Shown here: positions 1 through 8,225 of the stretch, in pieces
Numbering within the stretch: the stretch's first letter is position 1
How the letters are laid out: each line of letters starts with the position of its first letter
Assembly: GCA_014885115.2 (NCBI GenBank)
Contig: WKLE02000642.1
Span: forward strand, 1-18,539
DNA length: 18,539 nt
From: Asterionellopsis glacialis
Taxonomy: Eukaryota > Bacillariophyta > Plagiogrammaphyceae > Rhaphoneidales > Asterionellopsidaceae
Direction: 5' to 3'
Notes under the pieces: generated by a model
Told to the model about the DNA's origin: nothing
Database searches by the model: none
What the model saw: only the letters and a program-made list of their open reading frames with translations
Position numbers and translations under genes: made by a program

Positions 1-13
1 GGGGGGGGGGGGG
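1..13. repeat. Poly-G run at window start
   Basis: The first 13 bases are all G, followed immediately by ordinary mixed sequence. Nothing resembling a telomeric repeat follows. The likeliest reading is a contig-edge or homopolymer artefact rather than biology. Confidence 0.8.
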
Positions 14-720
14 TCAGAGTCTGCGCTAGTCGGAGCTCGTACAGGTATTACTCATTAACGTTGTTTTCAGTACAATCGACCGTATGTAGACCAACGCATC
101 TTCTACGGGTTTCCCCGTACATAATCTTGCAAGAATCGTATCTTTTGCTGAGATAAAATAATGATCTGTGATCAAAAACAGGAATACCGACAAGATAGAC
201 CAATGATAAGAAGTAACAACTTGAAGTTTATCGTCAGAGATAAAGTCCATTTTACTAACATGTTTTTGTCCCTATGATATTTTTTTAAAATGGATCTAGA
301 ACAGCTGGTGTTAACATAATTAATAAATATGCCCTCCATGCAGTATTTTGTAAGGGGCTGGTTGAGTATTGTTTTTCCATCCAAGTCTTGGCCTCAAATA
401 ATATGACTGTAATCCGTCAGAATTGATCAAGTTACGTCATTCCTGTACAGGATAGTCTTTAGTTTATCATTAACATAAAGTGAATAGATTAGAGAAAGAT
501 ATAGGAAGTCCCAGTATCGCTATACAAGAGCAATTCCGGAAATGGTGTCATGTGTGCTGATTTCACACTAACATGTCAGGAGTGTCCATGTTGGTGACCA
601 CCACAGACTGCACTTTTCACCCAGGAGTGCATGTAAGAATTTCTTCGGTTTACATTTGTATCACTGGCAGATGCTGTGTTATTGGTATTGTTGCTGTTAG
701 TAACAGCAGAATTTTGTTGA
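14..720. other. Intergenic / degraded flank of the recombinase relic
   Basis: No convincing gene lies between 14 and about 575; the small open frames there show no family signal. From about 576 to 809 the minus strand holds a low-complexity stretch rich in Ala, Asn, Ser, Thr and Pro, partly encoded by CAG/CTG-like triplets around 740-800. It sits directly downstream of the recombinase pseudogene and could be its frameshifted, low-complexity C-terminus. It could equally be an unrelated triplet-rich sequence. Confidence 0.4.
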
Positions 721-1161
721 TTAGAACCTGCTGGGGATGCTGCTGCTGTTGGAGGTGCAACTTGTGCAGGTACTATGCCCACTGGTCCCTCCAGCAGCAG
801 CAGTGCCATTGTGATTTGTTATTGTAGTGTTAGTTGCACTTGTTCTGGGTCTACAAGCAGCAGTCAATTGCAACTTTACACCACCAATGACTCCTGAAGT
901 TGTAGTTTCATGACAATGTTGCTTCCTTAGATTTGTTGGCATTTCCCGTAAAAACATACTCCAGGAAAGGGACTCTAGTCTCCTTTTCCTACCAGTTTTG
1001 GTGGTTGAGGAGAAACCAAGAGCTTGTTTGCTTCTTAGGAGGCATTTACGTGCTTCCTGCCTTGGCATTTTTTTGTAAAAGTTCAACCTTTTTGCTTCAC
1101 TATCAATTTTTGTGCACACAAATCTCATGTCATCCATATTTTTACATCCTTTTGGCACAAA

Positions 1162-1188
1162 GTCAACATCTGCTTAGCAGATGTTGAC
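1162..1188. repeat. Perfect 12-bp inverted repeat with 3-nt loop
   Basis: GTCAACATCTGC at 1162-1173 and its exact reverse complement at 1177-1188 flank the loop TTA. It lies inside the tail of the recombinase relic, and its loop supplies one of that frame's stop codons. It could be a small snap-back duplication or a hairpin site belonging to the element. Confidence 0.85.
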
Positions 1189-2263
1189 ATATCTTTTTTA
1201 CCTCATCACCACAGTGCCATAAGTTATAGCAGATGGCTAGAGAAGAGGAGTTGGAAAATGTCCAGTCCTCTGGCCATGAAGAGCATCTTCAACTTTGACA
1301 TCTATTTCCTTTTGTAACTCCTCCACTTCTTGTTGTGAGATACCATCTGAGACAGGTGTGAATTCTGGCTCAGATACTGCAAACTCAGGACTATTTACAT
1401 TCAGTCCAGCCAACAATCTTCCTATGTATTGATCTAATACCTTCTCATACAAAAAAAAATCACGGACTCCACACATTGACCAGCCTCCTCTCAAATTCAC
1501 GGAAATCCCAGACAGGGCAGCAGTAGTGCCACTTGAGGCATAGGTACTGCCACCCTTCCTATATGAGTGAATACTGATGTCACAGTAACCCCATGGCATT
1601 TACCTCTGCTGCCTCATGGGATATGAGAACTGCCCTCAAAATTTTACTAAACATTTTGTTTGAGATTCTTCTGGACCTGGAAAAGGGTCCATCTCAGTTT
1701 CTTAAAATTTCAGGGAAATAAACAAGGTACTCAAAAAGAGCCAAAACCCCATCTAGACAACAATCAAATGGATTGCTGTAGTGGTGCCTTGGCTGTTTCT
1801 TTCTGTTGTCTCCTTGTTTTTGATTGTTTTTTTTGTGTGCAAAAGGTATTCCTAATGTGTCTGTGAGCCAAATTAGGTGCTTGTGGCACATGGAAGATGT
1901 ACTTTCACCGTGATTGTTCAAATTCCAAGTCACGGAAGAAAAGGCCTGTGTAAAGATGGCCTCCCTAAAACCTCCTTCTATAAACCATTTCTGTGTAAGC
2001 CCACCATGCATCTCAATACTTAAGGGTTTCTTGCCTTCTTCAATGCACCCTTCTCCATGTTGTTCTGCAAGTGATACCATCCATGTCACTCCCTTTAACA
2101 AGTCCTCAAGCTCCTCCTTAAGTTCTTCTGGCATTGGCTATTTATAGCGCGTGTACAGAAAGGTGATAGATGAGCAAATGTTGCTCTATACTTTACAATG
2201 TAATAAGCTTGTTCCGTCTGTGGAATTTCATCTTCCACAGATGTACTCCCCTAATAAAGGTAT

Positions 2264-2285
2264 TGTAAGTTTGTCAAAACTTACA
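2264..2285. repeat. 9-bp inverted repeat, 4-nt loop
   Basis: TGTAAGTTT and AAACTTACA flank GTCA. A second inverted repeat, CTGTGGAA / TTCCACAG, lies about 30 bp to its left at 2218-2240, next to the frameshift of the recombinase relic. Both fall in formerly coding sequence, so chance is plausible. Confidence 0.6.
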
Positions 2286-2670
2286 GTATTGTGGAGGGGA
2301 GGATGAACAGGATTGCTGAAGAACTCCTGTTCAATAATCTTCTTAAGCGTATTGCCTAAGTACTTCTTTTATTCTTGATCCATCATGTCTCATCTAGGCC
2401 TTTTCTTCTGGGGATATACCATCCCTTCCTTGGCTGCCTTAAGATGGTCAAAAAGTGCTGGTGCAATTATTGCATCAGCATTATCATCGTCACAAGCTGT
2501 ATCTTGACACAGAACAAGAGAGGCAATCTCAAGCTGATGCTTGTTGCATGTTGCGTGTTGATGTCAGTTTTTGTTACAAAAGATAATGCGATTCACATTT
2601 TTTGCGTTTTTCTTGTCTTCTGGTGATTTTTTTGTTGATCTGGAGTATGCACGTGATTCCCATACTTTTT

Positions 2671-3039
2671 CTATTCCACCTCCTGCCTGGGGTTCTCTTT
2701 TTCATGCCTGGGAGAATTCATCTGACATGAGTTAGTCTGTCCAAACCCTGGGGGGTGTTTCTGTCATAATGCATCATTTTGGACCAGTACTAAATGTACG
2801 GGAAAAGTCCACATAATGCCTGGTCTTTTAGGACTGGGAAAAGGTTGTTTTGAATGTTCACAATGAGCAACAATACAAAATTCTACATATGTTGTGCAGT
2901 AATAATGATCCCTTTTCCCAGCCTTTCTGACCAGGAAAATTCTTCATCTTGGACTTTAGGTGTACCCATGTTTTGTTGGTGGCAACTTTTGGGTCCACTA
3001 GGACCTACCTGTACCTGGTACAATAGATTGCTTTGACAT
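2671..3039 (-). pseudogene. Coding-like decayed tract upstream of the recombinase
   Basis: One minus-strand frame from ATG 3039 to TAG 2671 has several stops but a long open middle (about 2905-2767). This middle contains HYYCTTYVEFCIVAHC, a cysteine spacing that resembles a zinc-binding tail of some transposases. Its downstream end is rich in Lys, Arg, Pro and Gln, and overlaps in another frame the start of the recombinase relic. The number of stops is close to what random AT-rich DNA would give, so this is a tentative call. No family is claimed. Confidence 0.25.
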
Positions 3040-3160
3040 GATATACACGTGCCTGCAGTGATGATAAATTAGCCAATCAGAAAATCATAAAATATTTGGT
3101 AAATTTTTTATGCTTTTGGGTGCAAGTTTTTTTTTGCAAGCCAAGCAAGCTTGAAGGTCC

Positions 3161-3219
3161 AAAAAAGAAGAAAAAAGGAGGGAAAGAGAAAAAGAGAAAA
3201 AGAGAGGGGAAGAAGAAGA
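3161..3219 (+). repeat. 59-nt homopurine tract
   Basis: Every base from 3161 to 3219 on the plus strand is A or G, mostly AAAAAGAG-like units. Such tracts can form triplex DNA and are frequent slippage sites. It lies between decayed coding tracts and has no evident gene association. Confidence 0.9.
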
Positions 3220-3439
3220 TCCAATGACAATATGATTGTAACAACTAAATCAACAATCCACTGTGAATGGCAGAATATGTTTGTTTTTTTCCTGCAAGTG
3301 GAGGAAGCTTGTATTTGAGTGACAAAGTCATAAAATAAAATTACTAATGAAATCTACCAAATACAACACAAAAAAACAAGGGAGGTCAGTTTGTAAGTTT
3401 GAAAGAGTGTAACAACCAGCTCAAAATCCGATGTAAATG

Positions 3440-3883
3440 TTATCTCTGTAATTCTCTATGCATGACTTTGACAAGTGAAAGCAAATTCCTTAATACTTTT
3501 GGAGTAGTTGTTCAGGATATATTTTTGGGGGCAACTTGTTGATGCATACAATGAATTGATTATTCTTCAGAGTTTATGTTTTGAAGGATGTTCAATTTGC
3601 AAAGTTTCCATATTGCTGCAGTCTTATCCTTTTCTTTTCCTAAAAGTTGTAATTAAATACAATCAGGAGTAATAAATGCTACTATTTCCAAACTATTTGC
3701 CATTATTTCATCTTTTTGTGCATATTCCAAAGCCTTTTCTAACAAAATAGTTACTGCAGTAGTAACTTTGCCAGATGATATACTCGAATACCCTGTTTCC
3801 TCAATATTCTTGAATATTTGCTCCTCCGTCAATCATTTGGGCATTGCCAGTTGCAAGTGGGCCTCATTTAACCCAATTTCTAG
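3440..3883 (-). pseudogene. Decayed coding frame of unknown family
   Basis: A single minus-strand frame of 148 codons reads with protein-like composition, interrupted by TGA 3833-3835, TAA 3653-3655, TAA 3560-3562 and TGA 3512-3514. Between the first two stops, a 59-codon open stretch looks amphipathic and helical, with LTEEQIFKNIEETGYSS near its start and LLEKALEYAQKDEIMA in the middle. A possible continuation in another frame lies just upstream, about 3890-4010. I do not recognise the family. It shares strand and decayed state with the recombinase relic, so it may belong to the same or a neighbouring element. Confidence 0.4.
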
Positions 3884-4626
3884 ACAGGGTCAAGTTCTTC
3901 ATTAGTGGTTGGTGTGGAGAGTAAAAATGGAGTATCCATGAAAGGTGACAACAACATTTCAATTACAAATGATGACAGTATTGGTTTTGTTAAGCTGATA
4001 CGAAATAATCAATAACAGTTTTGTAAATCAGTATTTTTGTCTATTTTATTTTCAGAAAGTTATTCAAATATGATTTTTCCAAACTAAAAACTATATTTAT
4101 AACATCATGTTGTAATAAGTGTTTTGATTTGAATGTTGGTTCTTAGATGATGTATGTTTTTGCCAAATATGACATATGGTAATGAATGAGATTTTTGGAA
4201 GGAAACCTTTTATGAATGTACATACAAATGAAGGTTTGAAAATGGGAAAATAAGCTCACTTGACAGAATTGACCAAAATGTCCACAAAACAGTAGGAGGA
4301 GATAATTTTGGATCAGCAGGGTGGCATGCAACAATTTTTGTGAAACAACAACTATTCCCTTAAAAATGTAAAAAAAGGGTGCATAACTGTATCAAGGATA
4401 ATCAATTTTTTGGCCTAAAGTAGAGAAATTAGATTTCTCTGCCTTTTGGGAACAAAGTCCAAGTAAAAGAAATATGTATGTAAAACTTGGCTTAAAATAA
4501 TTATTTTTGTATCGTTGCATTATACACCGTATTACGACATTTTGGTACTTACTAGTTTCTTGCTGATGTATGTGCCTCTTGTGATATGAAATCTATTTTG
4601 TTCCTCCTTCCCTTTATCTGTCATCA
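3884..4626. other. Gene-poor stretch with possible decayed coding
   Basis: There is no intact gene. On the minus strand, about 4360-4080, a frame containing ACHPADPKLSPPTVLWTFW and, after one TAA, VIFGKNIHHL looks protein-like. It is broken and unassigned. The rest (about 4380-4620) is AT-rich with nothing recognisable. Confidence 0.3.
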
Positions 4627-5016
4627 TCATTGTTCCCCTTCTTGTTCTTCATTGCCACCATTATTATCACCACTCTCGCCTTGTTGGTCATCACCTTGTA
4701 CTGGAATTGCATCGGGATCATCTTCCTCTTATTCTTGTTCGAAGTGCCCTGGCTCATCCATCAGATTTTCCAGTTTATCGACCAAATTATTGTTTCCAAC
4801 ATCATTCCCATTGGCAACTAAAGCATCTGGATCTTGATCATTTTCATTATCCTTTTCATCTTTTTGTGCTGCAATATTACTACTACTATACGTTTCTAAG
4901 ATATCATGCGATTCTTGTAAAAATGTTTGTGATGCTTGTACAATTTCTTTCGAGGCTGTTTTTGGACTGTAGGTTTTTATTCCCAAACCAGAACCTATGT
5001 AAATTTCTGCCATCAT
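4627..5016 (-). pseudogene. Acidic low-complexity protein, interrupted by one stop
   Basis: From ATG 5016 a frame of 95 codons starts MMAEIYIGSGLGIK and becomes very rich in Asp, Glu, Asn and Gln. It meets TAA at 4729-4731, then continues in the same frame for 33 more equally acidic codons (EEDDPDAIP, GDDQQGESGDNN) to TGA 4627-4629. The continuity of composition across the stop suggests a recent nonsense change, or a sequencing error, in one longer acidic protein. Another frame just upstream offers a start at 5063 (MPSGRLPNALTHGKM) that may be its true N-terminus after a small indel near 5017-5021. There is no signal peptide and no TM segment. Function unknown. It lies on the same strand as the mobile-element relics. 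Confidence 0.45.
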
Positions 5017-5205
5017 CTCATTTTCCCGTGAGTCAAAGCATTAGGAAGTCGTCCACTTGGCATGATTTTTTGTTTTCTGTGATGGTTTGTTGTGATGTTT
5101 TCTCTTTCTCTTTTCTTGCTTTTAAGATATTGTTATTATTCCTCGTCTCGTACTGTATTCTGGTGGGTCTTATTCGGATTAATTCTTTTCACTTTTCTGG
5201 ACCTC

Positions 5206-5362
5206 GCGCTTAGAAGTAACTTCTCTGTGGTACATGATTAGCGTAGAAAACAACGGGAGCATAGAAGTAACTTTTTTTGGAGCTTGGAAGTAAACTATTC
5301 TACGTGCGAGCTCCACGTAGAGACATAGCAGGTACTGGGAATTGAGCTTAGAAGTATACTCT
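5206..5362 (+). repeat. Four dispersed copies of a ~16-20 bp motif
   Basis: Copies begin at 5206, 5257, 5280 and 5344 and follow RAGCTTAGAAGTAWACT with small changes: GCGCTTAGAAGTAAC, GAGCATAGAAGTAAC, GAGCTTGGAAGTAAAC and GAGCTTAGAAGTATAC. All are in the same orientation, spaced 51, 23 and 64 bp. They lie 385-540 bp before the hydrolase start, so they could be regulatory sites or a decayed minisatellite. The surrounding 5064-5516 stretch has no gene I can support. Confidence 0.7.
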
Positions 5363-5516
5363 TCACCCACAAGCATGAACAACTCACCAAATATTTTGTT
5401 CACGCATGCAGCGGGAATGAAAAAAAAAGTGTCCAGAATCAAGAAGAACTCACGAGAATCTGTGACAGACGGAGTTCAAGAGTGTGACGGGTGACAGCAC
5501 ACTTTCTTGTTTTTTC

Positions 5517-5615
5517 ATGAAATACGCCGCACGAGACTTTCAACTTGAAAACTTACTCTTCCAAACAGAACCACATTCTCACAATTCATACCTCAAAACA
5601 CAACATTGCCAGTAA
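5517..5615 (+). other. Short upstream ORF in hydrolase leader (32 codons)
   Basis: ATG 5517 opens a 32-codon frame ending TAA 5613-5615, just before the putative 5' splice donor at 5632. If the transcript starts upstream of 5517 this would be an upstream ORF. Otherwise it is chance. A second 11-codon ORF (ATG 5688 to TGA 5723) would be removed by the intron. Confidence 0.2.
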
Positions 5616-5631
5616 AAGATATCTTCTGTAG

Positions 5632-5735
5632 GTATGTATATGTTGACGTCAAGGAAGCATTATAAGTCAAGAATTCCAATTGTCTGTATGGCGAAATATA
5701 ATAAGACTCATTTTTCTTTGTGATTTGTAAAATAG
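5632..5735 (+). other. Probable 5' UTR intron of the hydrolase gene
   Basis: The donor context AG/GTATGT at 5632 and acceptor AAAATAG ending at 5735 bound a 104-nt GT-AG segment, a size like the other introns here. Splicing would leave the hydrolase ATG 5747 eleven bases into the second exon and would remove the ATG at 5688. This was inferred by eye; transcript reads across 5631/5736 would settle it. Confidence 0.5.
5643..5652. promoter_or_regulatory. TTGACGTCAA palindrome (bZIP/CRE-like site)
   Basis: This is a perfect 10-bp palindrome with an ACGT core. It matches the TGACGT/ACGTCA elements known as CO2/cAMP-responsive sites in diatom carbonic-anhydrase promoters, and bZIP sites generally. 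It lies about 100 bp before the hydrolase start, inside the putative leader intron. Its function is inferred only from the motif. Confidence 0.35.
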
Positions 5736-5746
5736 AAATCTACAAT

Positions 5747-7057
5747 ATGTTATTTTGGACCAGTGCAGCATATGTTGCTGCCAAGACAGAAGCTATGAGA
5801 TCTGCTGAAGCAAAGCTTATTGATATGGCGCGTCGTTTTGGGTCAGAACAAGAGAAATTTGATCAAGGAACAGGCGCTGATTGTTATGACATGACACTGA
5901 TGGATACAGAAATTCCATCATCTGTTCTTCCTCTTCGAAATCATCAAAATGAAAAAGAGCACCTAATTATGCACGGAATCCATGTGAAAAGAAAAATCAA
6001 TATCAAGAACAACGACAACAATGACACACTTTCGTCACCGTCATCTCCTCCTTTGGTTATGGTCCATGGGTATATGAATGGTGCATTATACTTTTATCGG
6101 AATCTCTTAGGCTTAGCAAATCATTTTCAATCTGTCTTTAGTTTAGATTTGATGGGTTGGGGATTATCAAGTCGTCCAAAATTCTATTTGAAAGATGATA
6201 CAGTGGAAACGGCAGAAGATTTTTTCGTGGAAAGTTTAGAAGAATGGCGAAGGAAAAACAAGGTCGAAAAGATGATATTGGCAGGACATAGTATGGGAGG
6301 GTATTTAAGTGTAGCATATTGTGAAAGATATCCAGAACGTGTCGATCGACTTGTATTATTAAGTCCGGTGGGTGTTCCGCATCAAAGTGAGGAAGACCGA
6401 TCCAAGGCTTTAACAACAGCTAGTTGGAGTCGTTGGTTCTTGTTTAGTTTCTTTCGACAAATGTGGTCGGCGGGATCTACACCAGGAAGCGTGATGAGAA
6501 CATTACCGGAAGGTAAAGGTAGAGAGCTTGTAGAAGCTTACATTGACCGACGTTTACCAGCAATCTCAGCACCGGATGAAAAGGATGCACTATCAGAATA
6601 CTTATACACCAATAGCGTTTTACCTCCAAGTGGTGAATATGGTCTTCAACCAATTCTGCATCCTGGTGCATTTGCCAAGAAACCAACTATCTTCAGAATT
6701 CCAAATTTGAAGGTAAAGAACGTCTCATTTTTATATGGTGCACATGATTGGATGGATGAACAAGGTGGTATTGATGTACAACGCATCTGCCATGAACGAA
6801 AACAAAATGGTGAGACAACACCTGATATTGAAGTGTACAAGATTGAAAATGCTGGACATTTGTTGATGCTTGAAAATTGGAAAGGATTTAATGAGGCCCT
6901 TATGCAAACTGGAACTGGACAAGCTGTCAAGATTAGTGGAGAAACTACGACCAGCAAATTTCCATCTGTCAGAAATAATTCAGTTGAGAGAAAAGAAAAC
7001 CTTGCAGCTTCTGAAGAAACACCACCTGCTAGTAGCGGTGTCAGGGTATCTGCGTAA
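5747..7057 (+). CDS. Alpha/beta hydrolase, ABHD4/ABHD5 (CGI-58)-like
   Basis: This 436-aa serine hydrolase of the ABHD4/5 group acts on lysophospholipids or N-acyl phospholipids in characterised relatives; related proteins regulate triacylglycerol lipolysis or act as acyltransferases. Visible features are the oxyanion strand PPLVMVHGYMNG (His about 107), the nucleophile elbow GHSMGG with Ser about 182 (codon 6290-6292), the acid Asp about 334 in FLYGAHDWMD, and the base His about 371 in AGHLLMLE. The triad is complete, unlike animal ABHD5, where Ser is replaced by Asn. The HX4D acyltransferase motif around the last His reads HX4E here. The DWMD..GG segment is typical of this subfamily. There is no signal peptide; the N-terminus has a short hydrophobic patch and the C-terminal 45 residues are disordered. 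I chose ATG 5747; an in-frame GTG at 5720 is not a credible eukaryotic start. The coding sequence is intronless. It converges on the GtrA-like gene 338 bp downstream. Exact substrate unknown. Confidence 0.85.
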   Translation: MLFWTSAAYVAAKTEAMRSAEAKLIDMARRFGSEQEKFDQGTGADCYDMTLMDTEIPSSVLPLRNHQNEKEHLIMHGIHVKRKINIKNNDNNDTLSSPSSPPLVMVHGYMNGALYFYRNLLGLANHFQSVFSLDLMGWGLSSRPKFYLKDDTVETAEDFFVESLEEWRRKNKVEKMILAGHSMGGYLSVAYCERYPERVDRLVLLSPVGVPHQSEEDRSKALTTASWSRWFLFSFFRQMWSAGSTPGSVMRTLPEGKGRELVEAYIDRRLPAISAPDEKDALSEYLYTNSVLPPSGEYGLQPILHPGAFAKKPTIFRIPNLKVKNVSFLYGAHDWMDEQGGIDVQRICHERKQNGETTPDIEVYKIENAGHLLMLENWKGFNEALMQTGTGQAVKISGETTTSKFPSVRNNSVERKENLAASEETPPASSGVRVSA

Positions 7058-7395
7058 CAATAGTGTAGTATTCTAAAAAAAAATTGCGTGCTGAAGATTC
7101 TTTATGATCATTTGCTTCGTCAATCAGTGAAAGATAAAGGAGAAATCGAAAAGAGGATGCACTGAAGTAATTTACCAGTACAGAAATAAAAGTTTAATTA
7201 CTAAACTATTCATGTACTATTCTTCCTTTCTCCAAGAAAAAATATTGTTCTTTTGAGATAGATTGTTTTGCGAATAATCTACCAATTTTCGGAAGAGTGT
7301 CGCCATTTCGATATTGACAATAATCATGTGTTGTCATGATAAGTATTGATTGGTAAATAAACTATTTTACAATATTGCCGTTGATCGAGAGAGAA
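7058..7395. other. Convergent 3' intergenic region
   Basis: This AT-rich 338-bp gap lies between the hydrolase stop and the stop of the opposite-strand GtrA-like gene. It must hold both 3' UTRs. AATAAA-like strings occur at about 7184 and 7355, but I cannot assign poly(A) sites. No gene is seen. Confidence 0.6.
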
Positions 7396-8225
7396 TTATG
7401 CCCCCTTTTTCATGGTGTCTTCGTCGTAACCTTCTAGGCAGACTTCATTTTCATCTAGCGTCGAATTGTATAGGGAATACTCACCAGTAATTTCCACTGT
7501 CTTTTCTGGGGGGGTCACCTTTTTCACGACCACAAATGTCAGAAGAATATAATTCAATATTGCACCTAAGAAGAGAGTTGTAGCAAAGGCGTGGTCTTTC
7601 TGCATACCTAACTTGATCAGAACGGCATTCATGACGGTAGAAACTAGCAGAGTAAACGATAAACTTGGAAACAAGGGAGAGAAGTGCAGAGTTTTTGTGA
7701 GCATTCGAAATAGTGTGAATCTATCAATTCAAATGTGGCACAAGCGTCTGCTTTGAATGTAACTCACGCTGAATATGTTCCTAGAAGAGTTTTTCTATAC
7801 TTTTCTTTTGTATTGATTGTGTCCAAACCATAGCAAAGGAAAGCATTGAACCAGTGCTGTGGAACGATTTGGAGAAGATATGAAAGAAAAAATGAAGTAG
7901 ACTCTTGATTCTTCGCCATAAAGTTTGGCAATTTATGTGACAACTGAACAACCATATCGAAAACCATTCTTTCCGTAAGGAAAAAGGTCAGGTTGCCAAG
8001 AGTACCGGCCCCTAAGTAACGGAACTGCTCCGGCATCAACATAAAATATGCTTTGTACATTTTTTTGGCGACATGAAGGGGTGAAGCATTCCCATTTGCG
8101 TTCAGTGTTGGTTGTATTGCTTCGCCTCCTCGGGCGAATGTTTTTAATGGTAGGAATCCGACATGTCTAGAAGGAAATATTGCAGAGACACTACCTGACA
8201 TCCTGGCGTTGAAGCGGCTCACCAC
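7396..8225 (-). CDS. GtrA-like multi-pass membrane protein, two exons
   Basis: This small polytopic membrane protein resembles the GtrA-like family, whose characterised bacterial members take part in moving lipid-linked sugars. Its role here is unknown. Exon 1 is 8225-7768. The intron starts at GTGAGT 7767 and most likely ends at TTTCCAAG 7664 (104 nt, strong pyrimidine tract); exon 2 is 7663-7396. Phase 2 joins cleanly, giving 241 aa. A nearer acceptor (TTGATAG, 7721) is also in phase and would give a 47-nt intron and 19 more residues. Residues 1-40 are rich in Arg, Ser and Phe with little acid, compatible with an organelle targeting peptide. Four hydrophobic segments follow: about 68-92, 110-132, 150-170 and 178-198, including GAGTLGNLTFFLTER and FLGAILNYILLTFVV. 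The C-terminal about 38 residues are acidic and soluble. It is divergent from the MBOAT gene. The family call is moderate; it rests on length, topology and GtrA-like glycine/asparagine positions. Confidence 0.65.

Larger units (their letters stand above)
721..2701 (-). pseudogene. CryptonS-like tyrosine recombinase, degenerate
   Basis: This is a relic of a tyrosine recombinase of the kind carried by stramenopile Crypton DNA transposons, which would act on DNA in the nucleus. Seen on the minus strand in order: a basic/acidic N-terminal tract (2701-2231) ending in PPLHNTVSFDKLTIP; a piece in another frame (2235-2137) containing AYYIVKYRATFAHLSPF; the core domain (2134-1694) with GKKPLS, TWNL, FAHKKNN and PRHHYSNPF; then the catalytic C-terminal domain (1599-1237) with HSYRKGG (the H-x-x-R box), GGWSM and a probable nucleophile Tyr in FLYEK. 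A further frame-consistent tail runs to 721. Lesions: TGA 2390-2392, TAA 2369-2371, a frameshift near 2230, a one-base loss near 2135, TGA 1694-1696, one extra G in the run at 1589-1592, and stops at 1237-1239, 1198-1200 and 1174-1176. The first core arginine looks replaced by His. The family assignment rests on remembered family motifs. The element's ends are not identified; Cryptons lack terminal inverted repeats. Confidence 0.85.

Noticed and set aside
573..1187. Plus-strand open frames opposite the recombinase tail
   Set aside because: They are antisense to the better-supported minus-strand frame and have cysteine- and tryptophan-rich, non-protein-like composition.
4586..5213. Plus-strand open frames of 83-168 codons
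   Set aside because: They are antisense to the acidic minus-strand frame. Their Phe/Leu/Ser-rich composition is what GAA/GAT-rich coding sequence gives in reverse.
5179..5442. Minus-strand 87-codon frame
   Set aside because: It covers the four-copy repeat and has no family signal. It is likely chance.
5720..5746. In-frame GTG upstream of the hydrolase ATG
   Set aside because: GTG is not a usual nuclear start codon, and this stretch falls largely in the putative leader intron.
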